Source: an uncultured Oscillospiraceae bacterium
GTDB taxonomy: Bacteria; Bacillota; Clostridia; Oscillospirales; Oscillospiraceae
Length of the DNA stretch: 39,009 nucleotides
Direction of reading: 5' to 3'
Assembly: GCA_944385765.1 (NCBI GenBank)
Contig: CALWYL010000012.1
Coordinates: forward strand, 1-39,009
Part shown: positions 24,071 to 31,320 of the stretch, one piece after another
Layout of the letters: each line of letters begins with the position of its first letter
Numbering within the stretch: the first letter of the stretch is position 1
Made by a program: the position numbers and the translations under genes
The notes under the pieces: model-generated
What the model was told of the DNA's origin: nothing
Seen by the model: only the letters and a program-made list of their open reading frames with translations
Databases searched by the model: none

Positions 24071-24922
24071 ATGGAGGGCATATTTCGCACCGATTTGGCG
24101 CTCGAGCAGCGCGAGCTGAGCCCCGGCGGCGGGCATGAGCTGGAGGGCGTGGAGGCCGTGGAGGAGACAAAGGGCGGCTTTCGCGTGACCACTATCGACA
24201 TTCTGGACGAGCGCGGCTCTTTGTCATTATGTAAACCAATCGGCCGCTATGTCACAGTCGAGCTGGATTCCCTGCTGCGCCGGCGGGAGCGCAGCTTTGC
24301 CGAGGCGGCGGAGCTGCTCTCCGGCGAGCTGCGCGCGCTGCTGCCACCCGCCGGCGAGGGGGTCACGCTGGTGGCCGGACTGGGCAACGCCGCCATGACC
24401 CCGGACGCCGTGGGCCCTCTGGCGGCGGACACCGTGCTGGCCACCCGCCACTTGAAGGAGCAGCTGCCGCAGGACTTCGCCGCCTTCTCCCGCGTGTGTA
24501 CCGTGCGCCCCGGCGTCCTCGGCACCACCGGCCTGGAGAGCGCTGAGCTACTGAAGTCCATATGCGGCTTCCTCTCCCCTGAGAGGATTATCGCCGTCGA
24601 CGCTCTGGCCTCCGCCAGCCTCTCCAGGCTGTGCCGCACGGTGCAGCTCTCCAACACCGGCATCGTGCCCGGCTCCGGCGTGGGCAACGACCGCGCCGAG
24701 CTCTGCGAGCGCAGCATGGGCGCGCCCGTGTTCGCCATAGGCGTGCCCACCGTGGTGGACGCCTCCGCCTTCTCGGACTCCGAGGACGCGCGCGGCATGT
24801 TTGTCACTCCCCGGGACATAGACGCCTCCGTGCGCGACATCTCCAAGCTCATCGGCTACGCCATAAACCTCGCTCTGCACGACGGGCTAACCGTGGAGGA
24901 TATCGACCTCCTCGTCTCCTGA
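24071..24922 (+). CDS. gpr: Germination protease (spore protease), peptidase family A25
   Basis: Degrades small acid-soluble spore proteins when spores germinate; its presence means the organism makes endospores. The 283 residues include the conserved start FRTDLALEQRE, LVAGLGNAAMTPDAVGPL, GVLGTTGLESAE, ALASASLSRLCRTVQLSNTG and GSGVGNDRAEL. In Bacillus the zymogen loses about 15 residues ending just before the RTDLA motif. Here only five residues (MEGIF) precede it, so the usual self-processing may not apply. The ATG has GAGGAGG 7 bp upstream; an in-frame TTG 22 codons earlier lacks an SD and overlaps the promoter. Two parS sites follow its stop directly. Confidence 0.96.
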   Translation: MEGIFRTDLALEQRELSPGGGHELEGVEAVEETKGGFRVTTIDILDERGSLSLCKPIGRYVTVELDSLLRRRERSFAEAAELLSGELRALLPPAGEGVTLVAGLGNAAMTPDAVGPLAADTVLATRHLKEQLPQDFAAFSRVCTVRPGVLGTTGLESAELLKSICGFLSPERIIAVDALASASLSRLCRTVQLSNTGIVPGSGVGNDRAELCERSMGAPVFAIGVPTVVDASAFSDSEDARGMFVTPRDIDASVRDISKLIGYAINLALHDGLTVEDIDLLVS

Positions 24923-24938
24923 TGTTTCACGTGAAACG
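24923..24938. promoter_or_regulatory. parS site 1
   Basis: TGTTTCACGTGAAACG matches the 16-bp parS palindrome TGTTTCACGTGAAACA at 15 positions. It starts on the base after the gpr stop codon. It is a ParB (Spo0J) nucleation site. Confidence 0.93.
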
Positions 24939-24949
24939 CCGCCGGACCG

Positions 24950-24965
24950 TGTTTCACGTGAAACA
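24950..24965. promoter_or_regulatory. parS site 2
   Basis: TGTTTCACGTGAAACA is a perfect parS site, 27 bp from the first. It touches the -35 element of the parA promoter, so ParB loading could repress parAB. Confidence 0.95.
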
Positions 24966-24966
24966 C

Positions 24967-24995
24967 TTGAAAACGCGGAGGGTCGCTGGTATAAT
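24967..24995 (+). promoter_or_regulatory. Sigma-A promoter of parA-parB-serS
   Basis: TTGAAA (24967-24972), a 17-bp spacer and TATAAT (24990-24995). It starts 1 bp after parS site 2. Confidence 0.85.
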
Positions 24996-25019
24996 CGTGG
25001 GGAAAGAGAGGCGATGGAC

Positions 25020-25775
25020 ATGGCCAAGCTCATAGCGGTGGCGAATCAGAAGGGCGGCGTGGGCAAGACGACCACCTGCGTCAACCTGACGGCCGCCCTC
25101 AGCCGGCGCAACAGGCGGGTCCTGCTGGTGGACTGCGACCCCCAGGGCAACAGCACCTCCGGCATGGGCGCCTCCAAGGAGGCGATGCCCAACATCTACG
25201 ACCTGCTGGTGAGAGGCACCGACGCGCTTGACTGTGTGGTGCACACGCCGTACGGCGACGTGCTGCCCTCGAACAAGGAGCTCTCGGGGGCCACGGTGGA
25301 GCTGGTGGAGATGGAAAACCGCGAATTCGTGCTGAAAACCGCCCTTCTTGGGGCCACCGAAAAATACGACTACATATTTATCGACTGCCCGCCCTCTCTG
25401 GAGCTGCTCACAGTCAACGCGCTTGCCGCCGCAGACAGCCTGCTGATACCCGTGCAGTGCGAGTATTACGCCCTGGAGGGCATAGCGGATTTGATGACCA
25501 CCTTCCGGCTGACGAAGAAAAAGCTGAACCCCAAGCTGGAGATTCAGGGCATCGTCCTCACCATGTTCGACGGGAGGACCAACTTCTCCGAGGAAGTGGC
25601 CGCAGAGGTGCAGAAGTTCTTCGGCGAGTCGGTCTACAAGACCAGAATACCGCGCAACGTGCGCATAGCGGAGGCGCCCAGCCACGGGGAGCCGGTCATA
25701 AAATACGACAGGTTGTCCAAGGGCAGCAGGGCATACCTGCATCTGGCGGACGAGCTGATTCGGAGGGAGGAATAA
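25020..25775 (+). CDS. parA: Chromosome-partitioning ATPase ParA (Soj)
   Basis: Deviant Walker-type ATPase that works with ParB-parS in origin segregation and, in Bacillus, tunes DnaA. The 251 residues start MAKLIAVANQKGGVGKTTTC with the Walker A box (KGGVGKTT). They continue with LLVDCDPQGNSTSG (A') and YIFIDCPPSLELLTVNAL (B). An ATG two codons earlier is in frame, but AGAGG is only 2 bp from it and 8 bp from the one chosen. It is separated from parB by one base and follows the two parS sites, which argues for the chromosomal rather than a plasmid system. Confidence 0.97.
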   Translation: MAKLIAVANQKGGVGKTTTCVNLTAALSRRNRRVLLVDCDPQGNSTSGMGASKEAMPNIYDLLVRGTDALDCVVHTPYGDVLPSNKELSGATVELVEMENREFVLKTALLGATEKYDYIFIDCPPSLELLTVNALAAADSLLIPVQCEYYALEGIADLMTTFRLTKKKLNPKLEIQGIVLTMFDGRTNFSEEVAAEVQKFFGESVYKTRIPRNVRIAEAPSHGEPVIKYDRLSKGSRAYLHLADELIRREE

Positions 25776-25776
25776 C

Positions 25777-26646
25777 ATGGCCGCAAAAAGAGGACTGGGC
25801 ACGGGCCTTGGTGCCCTCTTCGGGGAAGAGGGACAGCAGAGCTCACAGGAAAACGTGCGCCTGGTGCCCATAGCCAGGCTGGAGCCGCGCGAGGGACAGC
25901 CGCGGGCCAATTTCGACGAGGAGAGCCTGGCCGAGTTGGCGGAGTCAATAGGGGAGTACGGGCTGATACAGCCGGTGACGGTGCGCCGCCTGGACTCGGG
26001 CTACTACCAGATAATCGCCGGCGAGCGCCGCTGGCGGGCCTCGCGTCTCGCCGGGCTCACGGAGATACCCGTGCGCATAGTGGAGGCCGACGACAAGCTG
26101 GCCACAGAGCTGGCCCTGGTGGAGAATCTGCAGAGGGAGGACCTGAACCCCCTGGAGGAGGCCCAGGGCTACCGCACGCTGATAGAGGAATACGGCCTCA
26201 CGCAGGAGGAGGCGGCCAGGAGAGTGGGCAAGTCGCGGCCGGTGGTGACAAACGCCCTGCGGCTGCTGGCGCTGGCGCCGGAGGTGCAGCAGTTCGTGGA
26301 GCAGGGGCTGCTCAGCGCGGGGCACGCGCGGGCTCTGGCCTCGCTGCGCTCAGAGGACAAGCAGCTGGACGCCGCGCGGGCCGTGATAAAGAACGGCCTC
26401 TCCGTGCGCCGCACGGAGGAGCTGGCCAAAAAACTCAGCGCGCCGGAGCCGGAGGCGGGCGCGGAGGAGGTAGTCCGCGTGGACTACATACGCGAGGTCT
26501 CCAAGCGGCTGGAGAGCACGCTGGGCCGGCGGGTAAAACTCAGCGAGGGGCCCAACAGCCGCGGCCGCATAACGCTTGAATACTACGACGCCGACGACAG
26601 GGAGGCCCTGATTGCCGCGCTGGAAGCAATACAGAAGACGAGATAA
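25777..26646 (+). CDS. parB: Chromosome-partitioning protein ParB (Spo0J)
   Basis: CTP-dependent DNA clamp that loads at parS and spreads. The 289 residues begin with a ParA-stimulating arginine-containing tail (MAAKRGLGTGLGALFGEEG). They then carry the ParB/Srx N-terminal domain with the CTP-binding GERRWRASRLAGL motif (~86-98) and ATELALVENLQREDLNPLEE. A helix-turn-helix that reads parS follows (LTQEEAARRVGKSRPVVTNA), then a C-terminal dimerisation part. GGAGGGAGG at the end of parA is its SD. Its cognate sites are 0.8 kb upstream. Confidence 0.97.
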   Translation: MAAKRGLGTGLGALFGEEGQQSSQENVRLVPIARLEPREGQPRANFDEESLAELAESIGEYGLIQPVTVRRLDSGYYQIIAGERRWRASRLAGLTEIPVRIVEADDKLATELALVENLQREDLNPLEEAQGYRTLIEEYGLTQEEAARRVGKSRPVVTNALRLLALAPEVQQFVEQGLLSAGHARALASLRSEDKQLDAARAVIKNGLSVRRTEELAKKLSAPEPEAGAEEVVRVDYIREVSKRLESTLGRRVKLSEGPNSRGRITLEYYDADDREALIAALEAIQKTR

Positions 26647-26667
26647 CAACGAAGGGGAGAAAAGACC

Positions 26668-27972
26668 ATGCTGGACATAAAATTCGTGCGCGAGAACCCT
26701 GAGGCAGTCAGGGAGAACATAAGGAAGAAGTTCCAGGACGCCAAGCTGCCGCTGGTGGACAAGGTTATAGAGCTGGACGGCAGGCTGCGCGCGGCCATCA
26801 CCGAGGCCAACGACCTGCGCGCCTCCCGCAACGCCCTGTCCAAGAAGATAGGCGCGCTGATGGGCCAGGCCAAAAAGGACCCCTCCAAGCTGGCCGAGGC
26901 CGAGGAGGTCAAGTCCCAGGTGAAGGCCCAGGCCGACAGGCTGGCCGAGCTGGAGGTCCTGGAGGGCGAGCTGGAGAGGGACGTGCGCGATATCATGCTC
27001 AAGCTGCCGCAGATGATAGACCCCAGCGTGCCCATCGGGCCCGACGACAGCTGCAATGTGGAGGTGCAGCGATTTGGGGAGGCGTCTATTCCAGATTTTC
27101 CCATTCCCTACCACACGGAGATTATGGAGAGCTTCGGCGGCATAGACCTGGACGCCGCCAGGCGCGTGGCGGGCAACGGCTTCTACTACCTGCTGGGCGA
27201 TATAGCCCGCCTGCACGAGGCCGTGCTGGCCTATGCGCGCGACTTTATGATAGACAAGGGCTTCACCTATGTCATCCCCCCCTTCATGATACACGGCGCG
27301 GTGGTGGAGGGCGTGATGTCCTTCGCCGAGATGGACGGCATGATGTACAAAATAGAGGGCGAGGACCTCTATCTGATTGGGACCAGCGAACACAGCATGA
27401 TTGGGCGCTTCATAGACCAGATTCTGCCCGAGGAGCAGCTGCCGATGACCCTCACCAGCTACTCCCCCTGCTTCCGCAAGGAGAAGGGCGCCCACGGCAT
27501 AGAGGAGCGCGGCGTCTACCGCATACACCAGTTTGAGAAGCAGGAGATGATCGTGGTCTGCCGCCCCGAGGAGAGCATGGACTGGTATGAGAAGCTCTGG
27601 CGCTACAGCGTGGAGCTCTTCCGCAGTCTGGACATCCCCGTGCGCCAGCTGGACTGCTGCTCCGGCGACCTGGCGGACCTGAAGGTGAAGAGCTGCGACA
27701 TCGAGGCCTGGAGCCCCAGGCAGCAGAAGTACTTCGAGGTCTGCTCCTGCTCCAACCTGGGCGACGCCCAGGCCCGCCGGCTGAAGATACGCGTCCGCGG
27801 CGCGGACGGCAAGCTCTACCTGGCGCACACGCTCAACAACACCTGCGTGGCCCCGCCAAGGATGCTGATAGCCTTCCTGGAGAACAACCTCAGCGCCGAC
27901 GGCAGCGTGGACATCCCCCAGGTGCTGCGTCCGTACATGGGCGGCAAGGAGAAGCTGATACCGAAGAAGTGA
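26668..27972 (+). CDS. serS: Seryl-tRNA synthetase
   Basis: Charges tRNA-Ser with serine. The 434 residues have the N-terminal coiled-coil arm (~30-105) and a class II core. Motif 2 is PCFRKEKGAHGIEERGVYR. Motif 3 reads NNTCVAPPRMLIAFLENN, where most bacterial enzymes have a G-x-G-L-A-V-G-R-T version. CSCSNLGDAQARRLKIR is the serine-site strand in family form. The conserved end PQVLRPYMGGKE is intact. It lies 21 bp after parB in the same operon. There is no T-box leader, although serS often has one in Firmicutes. AAGGGGAG is the SD. Confidence 0.96.
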   Translation: MLDIKFVRENPEAVRENIRKKFQDAKLPLVDKVIELDGRLRAAITEANDLRASRNALSKKIGALMGQAKKDPSKLAEAEEVKSQVKAQADRLAELEVLEGELERDVRDIMLKLPQMIDPSVPIGPDDSCNVEVQRFGEASIPDFPIPYHTEIMESFGGIDLDAARRVAGNGFYYLLGDIARLHEAVLAYARDFMIDKGFTYVIPPFMIHGAVVEGVMSFAEMDGMMYKIEGEDLYLIGTSEHSMIGRFIDQILPEEQLPMTLTSYSPCFRKEKGAHGIEERGVYRIHQFEKQEMIVVCRPEESMDWYEKLWRYSVELFRSLDIPVRQLDCCSGDLADLKVKSCDIEAWSPRQQKYFEVCSCSNLGDAQARRLKIRVRGADGKLYLAHTLNNTCVAPPRMLIAFLENNLSADGSVDIPQVLRPYMGGKEKLIPKK

Positions 27973-27978
27973 GCGAAA

Positions 27979-28012
27979 AGAAAAAGGCGCCCGGACCGGT
28001 GGTCCGGGCGCC
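27979..28012 (-). terminator. Terminator of the aminotransferase gene, shared with convergent serS
   Basis: Twelve-bp stem GGCGCCCGGACC/GGTCCGGGCGCC with a 3-nt loop; on the minus strand it is followed by TTTTTCTTTT. On the plus strand there is no T-run, so serS uses it less well. Confidence 0.8.
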
Positions 28013-28027
28013 GCTCTATTGGGCTCC

Positions 28028-29218
28028 TTACTTCGCCATGAGCTCCTTCATGGTGTCGCCGAGTATCTTTATGCCCTTTTCAATGGCCTCGTCGGAGCTG
28101 TTGGAGTAGTTGATGCGCATGGTGCGCACGTTGCGCTCCTCCTCATAGAAGGGGTCGCCGGGGCAGACGACCACTCCGCGCGCGGCGGCGGCCTCCATCA
28201 CGTCCACGGCCGCCAGGCCCTCCGGCATGGTGGCCCAGATGAACATGCCGCCCTCGGGCTTGGTGTAGCTGACGCCCTGGGGGAAGTACCTGGCCATGCA
28301 GTCCATCATCTTGTCGGCCTTCTCGCCGTACATGACCTTGATTTTCTCAATCTGCGCGTCGAGATCGTTGTCCAGCAGATACTCTGCGAGGACCATCTGG
28401 CCGAAGATGTTGGTGTGCAGGTCCATGGTGGACTTGTAGGCCAGCAGCTTCTCATAGAGCGCCTTGTTCTTGCAGGCGATCCAGCCTATGCGCATGCCGG
28501 GGGCCACAATCTTGGAGAAGGTGCCCAGCTCGCAGACCTGCTCGCCGAGCATCTCGGAGAAGGTCTTGCCGCCCTCGCCGCGGAAGCGCAGCTCGCCATA
28601 GGGGTTGTCCTCCACGACCACCAGGCCGCTCTTCCTGAATATCTCCGCCGCCCTGTCGCGCACGGCCTGGGTGTATGTGAGGCCGGTGGGGTTCTGGAAA
28701 TTGGGGATGATGTATATGAACTTGGGGTCGTGCTCGGCGAGGAGCTTCTCCAGCTCGTCGCAGTCTATGCCGTCCTCGTTCAGCCCCACGGAGAGGACCC
28801 GGGGGTCGTAGAGGTGGAAGGTCTGCAGCGCGGCCAGGTAGCTGGGCTTCTCGATGACTATCTCGTCGCCCGGGTCCACCAGGCAGGCGGCCACCATGTC
28901 CAGGGCCTGCTGGGAGCCGTTCGTGATGATTATCTCATCGGGGGAGAACTCCAGGCCCTGAGTTGCATAGCGGTCGGATATGAACTTGCGCAGCGGCGCA
29001 TAGCCCTCCGTGTTGCTGTACTGCAGCGCACGCACGCCGTCGCGCTCAAGGACCCGGGAGACAGCCGCCTCCATCTCCTTCACGGGGAAGGACTCCGGGT
29101 TCGGCAGTCCGCCGGCAAAGGATATGAGCGAGGGGTCTCCCGCCGCCTTGAGGATGCGCGAGGTGAACTCACCCTGGAAGTCGGGCTTGGTCATTCTCTT
29201 AGAGATCCTTGGGTTCAT
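28028..29218 (-). CDS. PLP-dependent aminotransferase, class I/II (2-aminoadipate/aromatic type)
   Basis: Transfers amino groups between an amino acid and a 2-oxo acid; the substrate is not clear. The 396 residues show fold type I markers: ISFAGGLPNPESFP near the start, YSNTEGYAPLR, IITNGSQQALDMV, FIYIIPNFQNPTGLTY, VVEDNPYGELRF, and the PLP-binding Lys in GTFSKIVAPGMRIGW (~237). The PEGGMFIWATMPEG stretch and lack of a DNA-binding N-terminus set it with LysN/MocR-domain-like aminotransferases. AGGAGGTAG precedes the ATG. It is monocistronic behind its own promoter. Confidence 0.92.
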   Translation of the reverse strand: MNPRISKRMTKPDFQGEFTSRILKAAGDPSLISFAGGLPNPESFPVKEMEAAVSRVLERDGVRALQYSNTEGYAPLRKFISDRYATQGLEFSPDEIIITNGSQQALDMVAACLVDPGDEIVIEKPSYLAALQTFHLYDPRVLSVGLNEDGIDCDELEKLLAEHDPKFIYIIPNFQNPTGLTYTQAVRDRAAEIFRKSGLVVVEDNPYGELRFRGEGGKTFSEMLGEQVCELGTFSKIVAPGMRIGWIACKNKALYEKLLAYKSTMDLHTNIFGQMVLAEYLLDNDLDAQIEKIKVMYGEKADKMMDCMARYFPQGVSYTKPEGGMFIWATMPEGLAAVDVMEAAAARGVVVCPGDPFYEEERNVRTMRINYSNSSDEAIEKGIKILGDTMKELMAK

Positions 29219-29250
29219 TTCTTCTACCTCCTATACGGTATATGTAAAAA

Positions 29251-29279
29251 ATGATATCACCCGCGGGGAAAAAATACAA
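29251..29279 (-). promoter_or_regulatory. Sigma-A promoter of the aminotransferase gene
   Basis: On the minus strand, TTGTAT (29274-29279), a 17-bp spacer and TATCAT (29251-29256). The spacer includes CCCGCGG, which has an inverted copy about 25 bp upstream (CCGCGGG); this could be an operator. Confidence 0.65.
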
Positions 29280-29368
29280 GTTTTTTATCTGCCGCGGGCC
29301 CACAAAGCCGCGCTTATTGATGACGAATTGATATGTGGGGCTTATTTTCTCTCCCAGAGGTGGATATC

Positions 29369-29956
29369 ATGAAAAGCGTATACATACTCCTGAGCCGTTC
29401 CGGCACCGTCTACTCCCACATAGTGCACCTGGTGACCGGCGGCGGCTACACCCACGCCTCTCTGGCCCTGGGCCGCGGCGCCGAGCGCATCTACAGCTTC
29501 TCGCGCAAGTACGCGCACATGCCGCTGCCCTCGCCTCTGGTGCGGGAGGATGTGCCCGGCGGGTACATGGCGCGGCACCCGCGCACGCCCTGCGCGCTCT
29601 ACAGGCTGAGAGTCACCGACGGGCAGTATGACAAAATCTCACAAAAGGTTGAAGCCATGCTGTGCGACGGGGTAAAATACAGGTATTCTCTGCTGGGCAG
29701 CGCGCTCTGTGCTCTGGACATAGCGCACGAAAGGGGTTATCATTATTTCTGCTCCCAGTTCGTGGCCTCCCTGCTCTCGGAGAGCGGGGCGCTGGAGCTG
29801 CCCAAACCTCCCTCGCTGATGCGCCCGGCGGATTTCCAGCGCGTGAGGGAGCTGGAGCTCGTCTACGCCGGCCCCATAGGCCTGGCGCCGGGTGCGGAGG
29901 ACATTTTTGAAGGGGGAGAGGCCTGTGGCCTTCCGGGAGAAGCGGGAGCTTTCTGA
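29369..29956 (+). CDS. Permuted papain-like (YiiX/YycO, NlpC/P60 superfamily) putative hydrolase
   Basis: Probably an amidase, peptidase or lipid hydrolase of the circularly permuted papain-like group; the substrate is unknown. In the 195-residue protein the catalytic His comes first (GGGYTHASLALG, H29) and the Cys later (YHYFCSQFVASLL, C128), the reverse of classic papains, as in YiiX/YaeF. There is no signal peptide, so it seems cytosolic or membrane-associated. The chosen ATG has AGAGGTGG upstream; an in-frame start 12 codons earlier has none. It overlaps the next gene by 32 bp, so it leads an operon with a VTT protein and a two-component system. No clear promoter is visible in the ~85 bp ahead. 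Confidence 0.75.
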   Translation: MKSVYILLSRSGTVYSHIVHLVTGGGYTHASLALGRGAERIYSFSRKYAHMPLPSPLVREDVPGGYMARHPRTPCALYRLRVTDGQYDKISQKVEAMLCDGVKYRYSLLGSALCALDIAHERGYHYFCSQFVASLLSESGALELPKPPSLMRPADFQRVRELELVYAGPIGLAPGAEDIFEGGEACGLPGEAGAF

Positions 29957-30668
29957 GCGCGGCAAAAAGACTCTGGCCGCCTCGGCCATCGCCGTGTTCA
30001 TCATAATCACTCTGGTCGTCGCCTGGTTCGTGGGCCGGCCGCTGCTGAGGTTCGTCTCCGAGCCCGAGCACTTCCGCGCCTGGGTGGACGAGGGCGGCGT
30101 CATGAGCCGCGTGTATTTCCTGGGCATACAGATTCTGCAGGTCTTCGTGGCCATCATCCCCGGCGAGCCCATAGAGCTGGGCGCGGGCTACGCCTTCGGC
30201 GCGCTGGAGGGCACGCTGCTGTGCATCGGCGGTTCGGTCGCCGGCAGCATGCTCATCTATTTCTTCGTCAGGCGCTTCGGCGTAAAAGCCTTGGAGATAT
30301 TCTTCTCCCAGGAGAAGATACACTCCCTGCGCTTCCTCAAGAGCGCCAAGCGGCGTGACGTGCTGGTGTTTTTGCTGATGTTCATCCCCGGGACGCCCAA
30401 AGACCTGCTGAGTTACTTCGTGCCCCTCACCGGCATGGGCCCCTGGACCTGGCTCTTCATCACCAGCGTGGCCAGGCTGCCCTCCATCGTCACCTCCACC
30501 GTGGGCGGGAACGCGCTGGGCGTGCAGAACTACGTGTTCGCCATCATAGCCCTCAGCGCCACCGCCGCCGTGAGCTGCCTGGGGCTGCTGATATACAGGT
30601 ACATCTGCAAAAAACACGACAGGGAGGAGGCCGAGAGGCGGAATGGCGGAGAAACTGCTGATAGCTGA
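29925..30668 (+). CDS. TVP38/TMEM64 (VTT/DedA-like) membrane protein
   Basis: A 247-residue integral membrane protein of the VTT superfamily, whose members are linked to lipid scrambling or transport. After a basic cytoplasmic start there is a helix (~16-38), the family core IIPGEPIELGAGYAFGALEG with re-entrant loop character, a second signature MFIPGTPKDLLSYFVPLTGM, and a final helix before a charged tail (RYICKKHDREEAERR). The start is a GTG seven bases after GGGGGAG inside the previous gene; a GTG 11 codons earlier has no SD. It overlaps the response regulator gene by 26 bp. The whole operon is thus translationally linked. Confidence 0.85.
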   Translation: MAFREKRELSERGKKTLAASAIAVFIIITLVVAWFVGRPLLRFVSEPEHFRAWVDEGGVMSRVYFLGIQILQVFVAIIPGEPIELGAGYAFGALEGTLLCIGGSVAGSMLIYFFVRRFGVKALEIFFSQEKIHSLRFLKSAKRRDVLVFLLMFIPGTPKDLLSYFVPLTGMGPWTWLFITSVARLPSIVTSTVGGNALGVQNYVFAIIALSATAAVSCLGLLIYRYICKKHDREEAERRNGGETADS

Positions 30669-31320
30669 CGACGAGCAGGACATAGTCACCATGCTGGACA
30701 GCTATTTCACGCGCCGGGGTTACCTGGTGCTGAGGGCCTTTTCAGGCGAGGAGGCCGTGCGTCAGGCCGAGAAGCGGCCTGACGCCATACTGCTGGACGT
30801 GAACATGCCCGACATGGACGGGCTGGAAGTCTGCCGCAGGATACGCGAATATGTCTCCTGCCCCATCATCTTCCTCACGGCCCGGGTGGAGGAGAGCGAC
30901 AAGATAAAGGGCTTTGCCGCCGGCGGCGACGACTACGTGGTCAAGCCCTTCTCCATAGACGAGCTGGGCGCCCGGGTAGCCGCGCACCTGCGGCGCGAGC
31001 GGCGGCACGCCGCCGCCGCGGAGCTGCGCTTCGACGGCGATTTGGTGATAAACTACTCCGACCACACGGCCTCCCTGGCCGGGCGGGACCTGGGCCTGGT
31101 CCGCAAGGAGTTTGAAATAGTGGAGTTCCTCTCCCAGAACCCCGGCCTGGTGTTCGACAAGGAGCGCATCTACGAGGGCGTCTGGGGCATAGACGGCGAG
31201 GGCGACAGCGCCGTTGTGGCGGAGCACATACGCCGCATCCGCGCAAAACTGGCCGCCGCCGGGGCCCAGAGGCAGTATATAGAGACCGTCTGGGGCGTGG
31301 GTTACAAATGGGCAAAATAA
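30643..31320 (+). CDS. OmpR/PhoB-family response regulator
   Basis: Transcription regulator controlled by phosphorylation from the next gene's kinase. The 225 residues comprise a receiver domain with acidic pocket D9-D10, phospho-acceptor D52 (LLDVNMPDMDG), the switch Thr (FLTA) and K101 (DDYVVKPFS). A winged-helix output domain follows (~125-222: LTLVRKEFE-like helix LGLVRKEFEIVEFLSQNPG, then IRRIRAKLAAAG and YIETVWGVGYKW). It overlaps the VTT gene by 26 bp and the kinase by 13 bp. Direct repeats of the type bound by this family lie at 32710-32728 in front of a small lipoprotein gene. Confidence 0.95.
   Translation: MAEKLLIADDEQDIVTMLDSYFTRRGYLVLRAFSGEEAVRQAEKRPDAILLDVNMPDMDGLEVCRRIREYVSCPIIFLTARVEESDKIKGFAAGGDDYVVKPFSIDELGARVAAHLRRERRHAAAAELRFDGDLVINYSDHTASLAGRDLGLVRKEFEIVEFLSQNPGLVFDKERIYEGVWGIDGEGDSAVVAEHIRRIRAKLAAAGAQRQYIETVWGVGYKWAK

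Noticed and set aside
26640..26668. T-box leader before serS
   Set aside because: Only 21 bp separate parB and serS, so no leader can fit.
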